Source: Aurantiochytrium sp. KH105
Taxonomy: Eukaryota; Sar; Bigyra; Thraustochytrida; Thraustochytriidae
NCBI GenBank assembly: GCA_003116975.1
Contig: BGKB01000212.1
Location: 50,448 to 114,447 of the forward strand
Length of the DNA stretch: 64,000 bases
Reading direction: 5' to 3'
Under the pieces are notes generated by a model that ran no database searches, was not told where the DNA came from, and saw only the letters and a list, made by a program, of their open reading frames with translations. Below are positions 50,811 to 63,311 of this stretch, piece after piece (positions within the stretch are counted from its first letter, which is position 1; each line of letters begins with the position of its first letter). A program made the translations under genes and the position numbers.

Positions 50811-51072
50811 AGCTTCAATAGTACTTTTGCAATGCAAGGTATCGCAACTCCTCATCATCGTGCGAAGACTCGCAGAGGTCACCTTAAGCCGGAGCGCTCG
50901 GTCTGCAAGCTACGATTTGCTTCTCCAAGTTTCACAGCCCAAGCTTCAATGCTTTTGCAATGCTACGTATCGCAACTCCTCATTATCGTGCGAAGACTCG
51001 CAGAGGCCATCTAAAAGCCTGAGTGCTCGGTCTGCAAGCTACAATTTGCTTCTCCAGGTCTTTACAGACCAA
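50811..51072. repeat. 131-bp tandem duplication, two copies
   Basis: Copies start at 50811 and 50942 with agcttcaat. They share cgcaactcctcat, cgtgcgaagactcgcagagg and gctcggtctgcaagctac, with roughly 15% differences by eye. Confidence 0.88.
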
Positions 51073-54000
51073 GCTCGGCGGGACAGCAAAAAAACCAGCA
51101 AAAAAAATAACGCAAAAAAAACATTCAACACCGGGACTTCGCGTGCAGTCCCCTATCACACTACTAACCCGGCCCTACGTGACTTTTCTGCTCAGTGCGA
51201 ATGAGATGAGGAGTTGCCCACGTGGTATGATCGAATGTGAGACCCGATGGAAGATACACACTGATAAACGCATTTCTCGCGAGAAGAGTGACGCAGGGAA
51301 GACGGGGGTTTTCGTTGGCAGGGCACGGAGGAAAGCGTCGTATTGAGAAATGCGCGAGGTATTGCATTCTTTTGAACTTCGCTTGTCGATGGACTTGCGT
51401 TTCTGCCGACCGCTACCGCTACCCTAGCCATGCCGCCCTGCGTGCACAGCTCCAACGCTGAGGGCTGACGTCTGTCCGGCGGCGGCTCTACAGCTCTGTC
51501 GCTCGCGTGCGGGCGCCTGTGCGTGCGCAAGACAGCCAACGGGTGCTGCTGGCGGATGCGTTTGGCTCAAGGCCACGGGTTCGGTGGCGCCATTCGTGCG
51601 CTGGCGCCCATACTGGGCCATTCGCAGCTCGCTGGCCGGCGCCCGAAGATCCTGCGCGCGTGGCGAAGATGATGATGCTCGAGAAATGAAGAGAGCGAAT
51701 AGGCCTATACGGAAAATAAAAAGAAAAGTGGTCGTCCGTGTGAACCAACTTGGGGATGGACAGAGCGAGGACGGCGAGATAGTGTCATCATCTCCTTTTT
51801 TTCTTTCGATCGGCGAAGTGCCGCAGTGGGTGGCTGCCTTTGAGGTGACTGCGACAGCGGCAACGGAGAATCTTTGGTGATAGCATTGGATGAGACTGGG
51901 ACGAGATCAGAGGTGGGTTGTTGTTGAGCGCACGCACTTTGTTTTTTCCTCGCAAAGAATCAACATGATGACGCCTGCGGCGATGATGAGCACGTCTCTT
52001 CGAGCACTGGCAAGCATTCAGCCTTTATATTTTCAATTAGCCAAGCAGGCCAGGCCAGGTTGCCTCGTGAGCGACGCGTCTGACTTGGGCATCGGTGGCT
52101 AGCTTGCCGTGCAGCGAGCTCGTTGATGTGCCCATATCCACATCAGGTCCACATCAGCCAAGTGTTTTATCAGCGCGTTGCAAAGTGGATCATTGGTCCT
52201 TGCAAATGAACAAACAGCCAGGCACAATCAGCGAAAACAAAGACTCGGCCAGTCTCGACCTCTTGTCTCATCGTCTCCGCCGAAGACAAACGACGAAGTT
52301 GGGCGTCGCGGAGAGGCGAGGGGCGCGCCCAGGCAGCGCGCGGGCCCGCCAGGTGGTGTCGAGAGCCCGACGCGCGTAGGCAGGCGCGCGTCCGTGGCAG
52401 GTCTCGCCACGGCGCTTTGGCGCACGGAGCGGCTTGGAGTTGGATTGATGCAAACGACCAGCGAAGGCGCGAAGGCGACGTCTCCAGGCGCGGGTGCCGG
52501 CAGCGCGAGTGAGCGAGCCAGGAGATAAGCGGGGAGGCTGAGTATGGTGAGACCGCAGTGGAGACGTGCGAGCCTGAAAGACTGTCTTGCGCTATCCGGC
52601 GTCTCGGCCTCTTGCGCAGCAACGAGGAAGGCGAAGAAAAGGCTGCCGCAGCGTCCAGGTGCCCTCGCGAGCGCTTATGATCAAAGAAGACTCAAATGGC
52701 GCAGCGTGCATGTAATTTGCAATGGCTTACTCGTGTGCGTGGCGGTCTTGCATTGGGCTCACGTTCAAGTTGGCTACAGCAAAGTCGATCGCTGCTAGCG
52801 CCAATCGCGGGGCATCGATCCCCAAGTTTATGCGGCCACGATCGCTGGCGCCAGAGGCTCAACTGTAGGCGCCATGTCGTCAAAGCCGTCGCTTGCTGCT
52901 GTGCCTCGTGCGCGCGAAAGAATCTCGACCAGTGGAAATAACATCGTTCGGCGAAATGGGCTATGCTGTTGCTGTGTCAGGTGACGAGCAAGAGGCCGAA
53001 GGGCATCGAAGTCCTGCGAGGAGACTTGGCTGGGGTGTGTGCTGGGCTAGTGTGTCGTTGCCAATGGCTCACTGGCTCACGAACGTGGACACCGAGCGCT
53101 CCACGCGTGCTGCGGCCGACGTTGCGAGAGCTACTTGGTCGCCTGTAATCTTGATCGTTTCATCCTGGCGTTCTTCAGCTGAGCAGGTCAAAGACATCTT
53201 TTGAAAGTCTCTCTGTGGGTCTGCCAGATAATCTCGCGTGTAGAGCGGACATGATCGTCGATTCGAGACACGGTCGCCACCAGCCTTGCCAAAAACTTGG
53301 ATTGTCTTGACCTGAATACGTATGTGCGTACGCATGCTCGAGTTTGGGTCTTACCGACCGGCTGGCGTGCTGCGTTGAGGCGTGTAATATGCGAACACCG
53401 ACCCAAGAAGACGGCGCGACGAGCACGAGTGCTGCTTGCTAGACTTGAGCGAGATTGAAGATGCGCCGCCGCGTTTCCCATTGGCAAGCTTGTCGAAGAA
53501 GCTCTCAACGATGATCTCAGAGAAAAAACGGTAGCAGAGAGGGCAGCTTGAGACTGACTCGCTGTTTTGTGGCCAAGGTCAAATCGAAAATGAGAGATGG
53601 CCGGGACTTGCTGGTCTTGATTGCTGGCTCACTGGTTTCGAAGATATGCGTATCTTTTCCCATACTGATTATTGCCCCGACACTTTAGCTTGAAGAGGCG
53701 TTTCAGGCCCAGATTACGACACCTGTATGAGCTTGTCGTCACGCGATACATGCTTACACATCACATGATCCTGTTCTCTCCTGGTGCTTGCTGTCATTCT
53801 TGCGATGCGCTGACAAAATGTCAGGCAAAAGAAGCCGGCACGAACTGGCGCGTTGGCCGCGGCGCCGACTTAGCTCTTGCCCTTTTCCAGAGCGTAAGCA
53901 TTTGGTCTGAGGTAGCACGAGACTTGGTGCTCAAGGCCAGGAGAGGCAACGTGAAGGAGGCTGGGACCTCACTTGGATCTTCGCAAGAGGACCGCCAAAA

Positions 54001-54379
54001 AAAAATTGCCATTTGCAGCAGCACTTTTAGCATTGTCTGCTTTCGACATCGCTCACGGCCACCTCAGTATACGCTTATTTTTGCCACGATGACGGAGTCC
54101 GCCTTGATGATCTTGTTTGTGCCAGCACCAGATCGTGCAGGCTTGCGCCTTTCAAAGTCTAAATCCGAGCAGCCTCGATGAGTCGCGATCATCAAGTATG
54201 CCAAGCATGCCAGGCCGGGCTAGCTCGCGGGCGAGGCTGTTTCGAGGCGCCTGGCGTGCCTATCCATCCTTGATTGGCTTGAGCTCTTGCAAGCTTGCGT
54301 CAAGACTTGCGCTTGTCAAGTGACTTGTTCGCGCTGCAAAGTGGACTATGAAGTTGCACCGCGGCGCTCTGTCGTTGGA

Positions 54380-57300
54380 GGCGAGCTAATAAGGAGAGAA
54401 TAGGGGGCAAGCTTTGGCTACGCCACGGCCACGAAAAAGTACGCGCGTGGCAGGACGAGGCGGCGCAGGGCAGAAGCTAGTGCCGAGGCAAGCGCTGGCC
54501 TCGTCGGCACAGTCGTTGTCTCTGTAGTCGATGCGAAAAGCGGCTACTCGTTGAGAGCCCAAAAAGAAGGCAAGCTGGCTGGGCTTGTTCGCCGCAGATC
54601 TCGCTGGGAAGGCTGCAGATCGTCCGCGCACGCTGTGTGCAGGCTCTACCAAGATTTTGCGGCGTCAAAAAATCATTTTTGCATGGATCAAGGGCCTTGG
54701 CGTTCGTTCATGAGGCGTTTGTTTCATAGAAGAGGACATGGACGCGGGCTCGCGACGTCGCCACGCAAGCTGCAGACCCGGCGAGATGAGCTCGCTGAGC
54801 TGACTGGCATGTATGGGCGCTCGACATTGTATGCGATCGCTTGTAAGATGGTTGACGCATGTTGCGGTCGTGATTGTCAAGCAAGAGAGCCCAACGTGCA
54901 TTGTACTTGCAAAGTATTGGCTTGCAGACTGACTGCACGAATAGAAAAAGGTGCCGCATCGTCAGCGAGTGATCAAATGTGCGTGAGCAAGCTTGTTTGA
55001 GAGCTAGGCTGCGAATCAGAGAAATATCAGCCGCGTTCGAGGTGCAAGAAGGCGAGGAAGGTAAAAGTGAACAATATGGGACATCGTTGGCAACGCACGC
55101 GAGAGCACGCAAATGCAGTGCGATCATTGTCGCAGAGCTTGATAAAGCCTGGTAGGCATAAGGAAGCGTAGCGAGTGCAGTATTGGCAGCGTGCTGCTTG
55201 TGTAAGTCAAGGCTAGCGTTGCAAACGAGGTGTTGCTTGGCAAAGTTAATGTGCTTTGGCCTGGCCTCAGCTTGCCAACAGAGACGGATGATATGCAATT
55301 GAGCTTACAAAGAATGGCCCGGGTGTATAGCTTGGCGCCACGATTTTTGTTTGGATCGAGCGAGTATTGCTGAAGAGAAAAGCATGCTAGTGCGTTTGAC
55401 CCTTTCTTTTTCGTTGTTGAGCCGAGCTCTTTGTTGGTTTCGTTGCTTGCAGAAGAGATGAGCAGCGTCGTACGACAGGGCAAGGCGCGCGATGCGTAGG
55501 CCTTGCGCAGAGAGGTGGCGTGGCTAAATTGGTCAAAGAGTTCGTGCAGGCAGCGCTGTTGTAAAAAAGAAAAGGTCAAGAAAGGAGAAAATGAGGGGTG
55601 GCTTTGTGGTACCAGACCGAGCGAGCGAGTGTTGGCAGAGGCAACACAAAGGCAGGAATGACCAGCGCAATACTGAGGCAACAGCTGAGCGCAGTTGCTT
55701 TTGCTGTCGACGACTATGTGCGGCAGTGAAGGGTGGCTAAACTTGACCAAAAAAACGAGCTAAAAAAAAAAGAGAAAATGTGAGCGAGTGTATATGGCAA
55801 GCTTTGGCTGCGGCGCGAGTGAGCAAAAGGTGCACGCATGGCAGAGCGAGACGGTGCAAGGTAGGAGCTTGTGCTGAGGCAAGTGCTGAGCTCGTCGGCA
55901 CAGTCGTTGTCTCTGCAGTGGATTTGAAAAGCGGCTCGTTCTCGAGAGCTAAAAAAGAAGGCCAGCTGGCTGGGTTTGATGTCACAGATGTCGATGAATA
56001 GGCTGCAGATCGTCCGCGGAGGCTGCGTGCAGGCTCTAGCAAGATGTTGTGGCGTCATGTCATCGTTCTTGTATGGATCAAAGGCCTTGGCGGTGGTCGA
56101 TGAGGCGTTTGTTTCACAGAAGAGGAGATGAACGCGGGTTCGCGACGCCGCCACGCAAGCTGCAGACCCGGCAAGACGGGCTTGCCAAGCTGACTGGCAC
56201 GTATGGGCGCTGGTCATCATATTTGTTTGTTTGCAAGATTGTTGGCCCATGTTGCAGGTGTGCTTGTTGGGCAAGAGAGCCCAACGTGCATTGTACGTGC
56301 AAAGAGTTGGCTTGTAGACTGACTGCACGGATAGAAAAAGATGCCGCATCGCCAGCGAATGTTCGAACTTGCGTGGACAGGCTTGTGTGAGAGCTGCGCT
56401 GCGAATCAGAGAGATACCAGCTGCCTTCAAGGTGCAAGAAAGAGAGCAAAGTAATGGTGAATACTATAAGGCAGCGTTGGCAACTCACGCCAGAGCAAGC
56501 AAATGCAGTGCGATCCTTGTCGCGGAGCTTGAGGAAGACTGGCAAGCATATGACAGAAGCGCGAGAGCAGTCTTGGCAGCGTGCGGCTCGTGTAAGTCAA
56601 GGCAGCGTTGCAAACGAGGTGTTGCTTGGCTAATTGATGTGCTTTGGCCCAGCCTCAGCCTGCCAACAATGATGCATGATCTACAAATGAGCTTGCAAAG
56701 GCTGGTCTAGGTCTGTGGCTTGACGCCATGGCTCTCGATTGGATCGAGCGACTGTTGTTGGAGAGAAAAGCACGCAAGTGCGTCGCTTCCTTTCCCTGTT
56801 ATTTGAACCGAGCTCTTTGTTGGTTTCGTTGCCTGCAGAAGAGGTGGGCAGCGTCGTTGAACAGTGCGACACACGCAATGCGTAGGTCTTGGGCAGATAA
56901 GTGACGTGGCGCGATTTCGTTGGCATGGGCAAAGAGCTTGTGCAGGCAGCGCTGTTGTGAAAAAAAAAGACACAAAAAAAGAAGAAAATGAGGTGTGGCT
57001 TTGTGGCATGAGATCGAGCAAGCGAGAGATGGCAGGGGCGAAACAAAGACAGCAGTAGACAGCACAGGTCAAGTGCAAGAGCTGAGCGTGGTTGCTTTTG
57101 CTGTCGGCGACCACGTGCAGCAGTGAAGGGTGGCTAACTTGACCAAAAAAGGGCGAGCTCATAAAGAGAGCGTGGGCCAGCGAGTGTATATGGCAAGCTT
57201 TGGCTGCGGCGCGAGTGAACAAAAGGTATACGCGTGGCAGAGCGAGACGGTGCAAGGTAGGCGCTAGGGCTGAGGCAAGTGCTGAGCTCGTCGGCAGAGT

Positions 57301-60300
57301 CACTGTCTCTGCGGTGGATGCGAAAAGCTGCCTTGTTGAGAGCCAAAAAAGAAGGCAATCTGGCTGGGCTTGATCGCCGCAGATCTCGCTGAGAAGGCTA
57401 TGGATCGTCCGCGCACGCTACGTGCAGGCTTGAACAAGATATTGTGGCGTCATGCAAGCATTTTCGCATTGATCAAGGGTGTTGACGGTGGTTTTTATGG
57501 CGTTTGTTCACGAGAAGATGAGGTGCGTACGCGTGAGCGAAGCAGCTACGCAAGCTGCAGACCCGGCGAAACGAGCTCGCTGAGCTGACTGGCCCGTTTG
57601 CACGCTGGCTAATATATCTGTTCGTTTGCAAGATGGTTGACGCATGTTGCAGGTATCGTTGGCGAGGCAGAGAGCCTAGAGTGCGAGGTATGTGCAAGGT
57701 ATTGGCTTGCAGACTGACTGCACGAATAGAAAATGGCGTCGCAGGCCAGTGAAAGGTTTGGTTTGCGCGAGCAAGCCTATTGAAGAGCTGGGCTGGGAAT
57801 CAGCGGAATTGCAGCTGCGCTCGAGGTGCAAGAAAGAGAGCAAGGTGAAAGTGAACAATGTGAGGCAGCGCTGGCAACGCGTGCGAGAGCAAGCAAAAGT
57901 TGCGCGATCCTGGTTGCAGAGCTCGTGAAGGACTGGTAGGGATGTAGTAGATCCGTGAGAGCAGTTTTGGCAGCGTGCTGCTTGTGTAAGTCAAGGCTAG
58001 TATTGCAAACGAGGTGTTGCTTGGCTAAATTGATTTGCTTTGGTCCGCTCGCGGCTTGAGAGGGATGGCGGATGAACTGCAGATGAGCTTGCAAAGGCTG
58101 ATCCAAGTGTACAGGATGGATCTATGGCTTTGAATTGGATCGAGCGACTTTTGTTGAAGAGAAAAGCATGCTAGTGCGTCTGTCTCGTTTCCTTTTTTAT
58201 TTTGAACCGAGCTCTTTGTTGGTTTCGTTGCCTGCAGCAGAATTGGGCAGCGTCATTGGACAGAACAGCGCGAGCGATGCGTAGGTCTTGCGCAGCGAAG
58301 TGGTGTGGCTTGATATCGTCGGCGTGGGCGGAGAGCTCGCGCAGACAGCGCTGTTGTGGCAAAGAAAGAGCGATACAAATACAAGAATATGAGGTGTGGC
58401 TTTGTGGCAGGAGATCGAGCAAGCGAGAGATGGCAGAGGCGAAACAAAGACAGCAGTAGACAGCGTAGGTCTAGTGCAGGAGCTGAGTGGGGTTGCTTTT
58501 GCTGTCGGTGAACACGTGCAGCAGTGGAGGATAGTTGAAGTTGGCAAAAAAGAGGCGAACAAATAAGGAGAGAATATGTGAGCGAATGTAGGGCAGGCGG
58601 TTGCGACGTCAAGACCATGAAAAAGTACGCGCATCTTGAGACGAGACGGTGCAGAGTAGGAGCTAGTGCCGAGACAAGCGCTGGGCTCGTCGGCACAGTC
58701 ATCGTCTTTGCAGTGGATGCGAAAAGCGGCTGCTTGTTGAGGCCAATGAAGAAGAAGACAAGCTGGCTGGGCTCGTTCGCCGCAGATCTCGCTGAGATGA
58801 CTGCAAATCGTCTGCGCACGCTATGTTCAGGCTTTGGCAGGATGTTGTGGCATCGTGTCATTATTCTTGTATGGATCAAGGGCCTTGACGGTGGTTTTTA
58901 TGGCGTTTATTCACTGAAGAGGAGATGAACGCGGGTTCGCGACGCAGCCACGCAAGCTGCAGACCCGGCGAGACGTGCACGTCGTGCTGATTGACCGTGT
59001 ATAGGTGCTAGACGGTGTATGCGATCGCTTTTAAGATTGTTGACGCATGTTGCAGGTGTGCTTGGTGAGGAAGAGCACCCAGAGTGCGTGGTATAAGCAA
59101 AGCAAAGTATCGGCTTGGACAGTGGCTGCACGGGCAAAGAGAGATTGCATGGCCAGCAATGGGTTTGGTTTGGGCTGGCAAGCCTATTCAAGAGCTGGCC
59201 TTGGGATCAGCAAAATTTCAGCTGCGTTCGAGGTGCCAAGAAGGCGAACAAAGTAAAGGTGAACAATATGGGGCAGCGTTGGCAACGCACGCGAGAGCAA
59301 GCAAATGATGCGCGATCATGGTCGTAAAGATTGGGGAAGGCTGGCAAGCATGTGGGAGATCGACGAGAGCGGTTCTGGCAGCGTGCTGCTTGTGCAAGTC
59401 AAGGCTAGCGTTGCGAACGAGATGTTGCTTGGCTAAGTAGATGTGCTTTGGTCCGCTTGGGGCTTGAGAGGGATGGCGGATGACCTGCAAATGAGCTTGC
59501 CAAGACTAGCCCAAGTCTGTAGCCTGGCTCTATGTTTTTTTTTGGATCGAGCGAGTATTGTTGAAGAGAAAAGCATGCTAGTGCGTTTGTCACCTGCTTT
59601 TTTGTTATTAGAGCTGAGCTCTTTGTTGGTTTCGTTGCCTGCAGAAGAGGTGGGCAGCCTCGTGAGACAGAGCGATGCGCGCGCTGCGTGGGTCTTGCGC
59701 AGAGAGGTGGCGTGGCTAGGTTTCGTCGGCGACGGCAAAGAGCTTGTACAGGCAGCGGTGTTGTGAAAGAAGAAAATGACGACACAAGAAGAAGAATAGA
59801 ATGAGGTGTGGCTTTGTGGCACCAGACGGAGCGAGCGAGGAACGGGAGAGACAAAGCAGAGGCAGCCGGAGGCAGCGCAGGTCTAGCGCAAGAGCTGAGC
59901 GTGGTTGCTTTTGCTGTCGACGACCACGTGCGGTAGTGAAGGGTGGCTAAACTTTACCAAAAAAGACGAAATAAATAAAGAGAGAATAGGGGAGCGAGTA
60001 TTCATGACAGGCGTGTGCGATTGCAAGAGCATGAAAAAGGACGCGCATGGCAGGGCGAGACGGTGCAGAGTAGGAGCTAGTGCCGACGCAAGCGCTGGGC
60101 TCGTCGGCATAGTCATCGTCTCTGCAGTGGATGCGAAAAGCGGCTGCTTATTGAGGCAAAAAAGAAGAAAAGCTGGTCGGGCTTGTCCGCCGCCGCTCTC
60201 GACGAAAATGCTGTAGATCGTCCGCGCAGGCTGCGTACAGGCTATGGCAAGATTTTGTGGCGTCAAGCAAGCATTTTCGCATGTATCAGAGGCGCTGGCG

Positions 60301-63300
60301 TTGGTTTTTATGACGTTTGTTCACGAGAAGATGAGGTGCGTACGAGTGAGCGAAGCAGCTACGCAAGCTGCAGACCTGACGAGGCGTGCTCGACGAGCTG
60401 ACTGGCACGAATGAGCGCTGGATATTGTATGCGATCGTTTACAAAAAAGTTGACACATGTTGCAGGTGTCATTGTCAAGAAAGAGAGCCGAGAGTGCGTG
60501 ATTATGCAAAGTATCGGCTTGAAGACTGACTGCACGGATAGAAAAAGGCGCCGTATCGTCAACAAATGGTCAAACTTGCGTGTAAGAGCTTCTGTGAGAG
60601 CTAGGCTGCGGATCAGAGAAATGCCAGCTGCCTTCGAGGTGCAAGAAAGAGAGCAAAGTAAAGGTGAATAATATGGGAAAGCGTTGGCAACGCGCGCCAG
60701 AGCAAGCAAATGCAGTGCGATCATGGTTGCAGTGCTTGGAGAAGGCTGGCAGGCATGTGTCAGAAGCACGAGAGCAGTTTTGGCAGCGTGCTGCTTGTGT
60801 AAGTCAAGGCTAGCGTTGCGAGTGAGGTGTTGCTTGGCTAGCTCGGTGCGCTTTGGTCCGCTTGGGGCTTGAGAGGGATGGCGGATGGAGTGCAAATGAG
60901 CTTGCAAAGGCTGATCCAAGTGTATAGCTTGGCGCTATGGTTTTTGTTTGAATCGAGCGAGTGTTGTTGGAGAGAAAAGCATGGTAGTGCGGTTGTCTCT
61001 TGCTTTTTTGTAATTTGAGCTGAGCTGTTTGTTGTTTTCGCTGCCTGCAGAAGAGATGAGCAGCGTTATAAGACAGAGCGACGCGCGCGATGCATAGGTC
61101 TTGCGCAGGGAAGTGGCGTGGCTCGATTTTGTTGGTGTGGGCGGAGAGCTCGTGCAGGCAGCGCTGTTGTGAAAGAAAGATCGACACCGAAAAAGAAGAA
61201 AATGAGGCTGGCTTTGTGGTAGGAGATCGAGCAAGCGAGAGATGGCAGAGGGAAAACAAAGGCAGTCGGAGGCAGCGCAGGTCTAGCGCAAGAGCTGAGC
61301 GCGGTTGCTTTTGCGGTCGGCAACCACGTGCGGCAGTGAAGGATGGTTAAAGTCAACAAAAAAAAGGCGAACAAATAAGGAGAGTAGGGGAGCGAGTGTA
61401 GATGGCAAGCTTTGGCTGCAGCGCGAGTGAGCAAAAGGTACGCGCATGGCAGAGCGAGAGGGTGCAAGGTAGGAGCTGGGGCTGAGGCAAGTGCTGAGCT
61501 TGTTGGCACAGTCACTGTCTGTGCAGTGGGTGCGAAAAGCTGCCTTGTCGAGAGCCAACTGCTGAGGACATGGAGTGTAAGATGGATTCTGTTCAACGCT
61601 GATTGGCTACGAATGTTTCGGGTCTGCTCGTGACGGGACCGCTTTGCCTCGGCGCCAGGCCCGAGACTTGGATAAGTGATGTGCAGAGGAGCTGGTGAGG
61701 AGCACGGGGACTTTGTCACACTTTTCGGCAAGGAAATGTTCACTGCCGTGACATTGTAGTCTGCCCTCACCTAGGACACTGACCGCTGCAAGGGGTTTAG
61801 ATGAGGCTGTTCATGGGCGAAAGGTTGACGTCATCTTGTTCATGCCGTCCCAGCCGTGGTGGCGTCATTGTCTTATTTCGAGAGCCAACAAAGAAGGCAA
61901 GCTGGCTTGGCTTGCTCGTCGCAGAACTCGATGCAAAGGCTGCAAATCGTCCGCGTACGCTATGAGTAGGCTCGCGTAAGATGTTGTGGCGTCATGCATG
62001 CGTTTTTGCATGGATCAAGGGTTCAGCGGTGGGTCTGTGAGGCGTCTGTGCGCGAGAAGATAAGATATGTATGGGCTGTTGATGATGGTACGCAAGCTGC
62101 AGACATGCCGAGATGAGCTCGCTGAGCTGATTAGCATGAATGGGTGTTGGTGAATATATTTGTTCGTTTGCAAGATGATTGACGCATGTTGCAGGTGTCG
62201 TTGGCGAGGAAGAGGGCATAGAGTGCGCGTTATATGCAGAGTATTGGCTTGAAGACTGGTCTCACGGGCAGAAAAAGGTGCCGCATCGTCAGCGAATGGT
62301 CATACCTGCGTGCGCAAGCTTGTTTGAGAGATAGGCCTCGAGTCATCAGAAGATGTGCTGCGTTCGAGGTGCAAGAAGGCGAGCAAGGTAAAAGTGAACA
62401 ATATGGGGGCAGCGTTGGCAACGCACGCAAGAGCAGACAAATGCAGCGCGATCATGGCTACAGAGCCTGGGGAGGCTGGCAGGCATGTGACAGACCCGCG
62501 AGAGTAGTTTTAACAGCGTGCTGCTTGTGTAAGTCAAGGCTAGCGTTGCGAACGAGGTGTTGCTTGGCTAGCTTGGTGTGCTTTGGCCTGCTCAGGGCTT
62601 GAGAGGAATGGCGGATGATCTGCAAATGAGCTTGTAAAGGTTGGTCAAGGTCTGTAGATTGGCGTTATGGTTTTGGATTGGCTCGAACGATTGTTGTTGG
62701 AGAGAAAAGCATGCTAGTGCGTTTGTCTCCTGCTTTTTTGTTTTATTGGAGGTGAGCTCTTTGTTGGTTTCGCTGCCTGCAGAAGAAGTGAGCAGCGTCG
62801 TGAGACAGAGCGAGGCGCGCGCTGCGTAGGTCTTACACAGAGAGATGGCATGGCTAGATTTCGTCGGCGTGGGCGGTGAGCTCGTGCAGGCAGCGCTGTT
62901 GTGAGGAGAAAGTACGACACAAATGCAAGAAGAAAATGAGGTTGGCTTTGTAGCAGGAGATGGAGCAAGCGAGAGATGGCAGAGGCGAAACAAAGGAAGC
63001 CAGAGGCAGCGTAGGTCGAGTGCAAGAGCTGAGCGTGGTTGGTTTCGCTGTCGATAACCACGTGCGGCAGTGAAGGATGGCTAGAGTTGATCAAAATGAC
63101 GCGAGCTAAAAAGAGAGAAAATGTAGATGGCATGCTTTTGACTGCGGCGCGAGTGAGCAAAAGGTATGCGCATGGCAGAGCGAGATGGTGCAAGGAAGGA
63201 GCTGGGGGTGAGGCAAGTGCTGAGCTCGTCGGCGCAGTCACTGTCTCTACAGTGGATGCGGAAAGCTGCCTTGCTGAGAGCCAAAAAGAAGGCAGGCTGG

Positions 63301-63311
63301 CGGGGCTTGCG
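54380..63311. repeat. Tandem satellite-like array, about 1.4-kb unit, six copies plus a partial
   Basis: Unit starts (landmark agagagaata or close variants) lie at about 54393, 55770, 57165, 58565, 59975, 61375 and 63108, a period of about 1.39-1.41 kb except for copy 6, which is enlarged by an insertion. Two further landmarks keep the same spacing: acgcaagctgcagac at about 54763, 56152, 57547, 58950, 60361 and 62090, and aggtgttgcttggc at about 55220, 56611, 58011, 59418, 60815 and 62552. Copies differ by roughly 10-15% by eye. Minus-strand frames recur but change frame between copies, so I do not call genes. Satellite, heterochromatin or a decayed tandem gene family are the options. Confidence 0.9.
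61548..61889. mobile_element. 318-bp insertion with 12-bp target-site duplication in satellite copy 6
   Basis: The 12-mer tcgagagccaac occurs at 61548-61559 and again at 61878-61889. The 318 bp between them (61560-61877) have no counterpart in the other satellite copies, where the same site reads continuously (gttgagagccaaaaaagaagg at about 57334). No terminal inverted repeat is visible (ends tgctgaggacatgg and cattgtcttatt) and no open frame fits a transposase. The long target duplication without inverted ends suggests a SINE-like or other non-autonomous retroposed element; I do not see clear Pol III boxes. Confidence 0.7.

Larger units (their letters stand above)
48043..54379. other. 6.3-kb region without supportable genes
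   Basis: Immediately upstream of the LRR-kinase gene (promoter expected at 48050-48300). Open frames here are short, overlap on both strands and lack family motifs; the longest (about 160-170 residues) read like chance frames. Two local repeats are listed separately. Composition drifts from GC-rich on the left to more balanced on the right. Confidence 0.5.

Noticed and set aside
55714-61770. Recurring 200-240-codon minus-strand frames within the satellite
   Set aside because: Similar peptides occur in different frames and are interrupted differently in each copy; one runs through the 318-bp insertion. Treated as satellite, not genes.
61560-61877. Solo LTR interpretation of the insertion
   Set aside because: Target duplication of 12 bp is too long for typical LTR elements (4-6 bp) and the ends do not form TG...CA.
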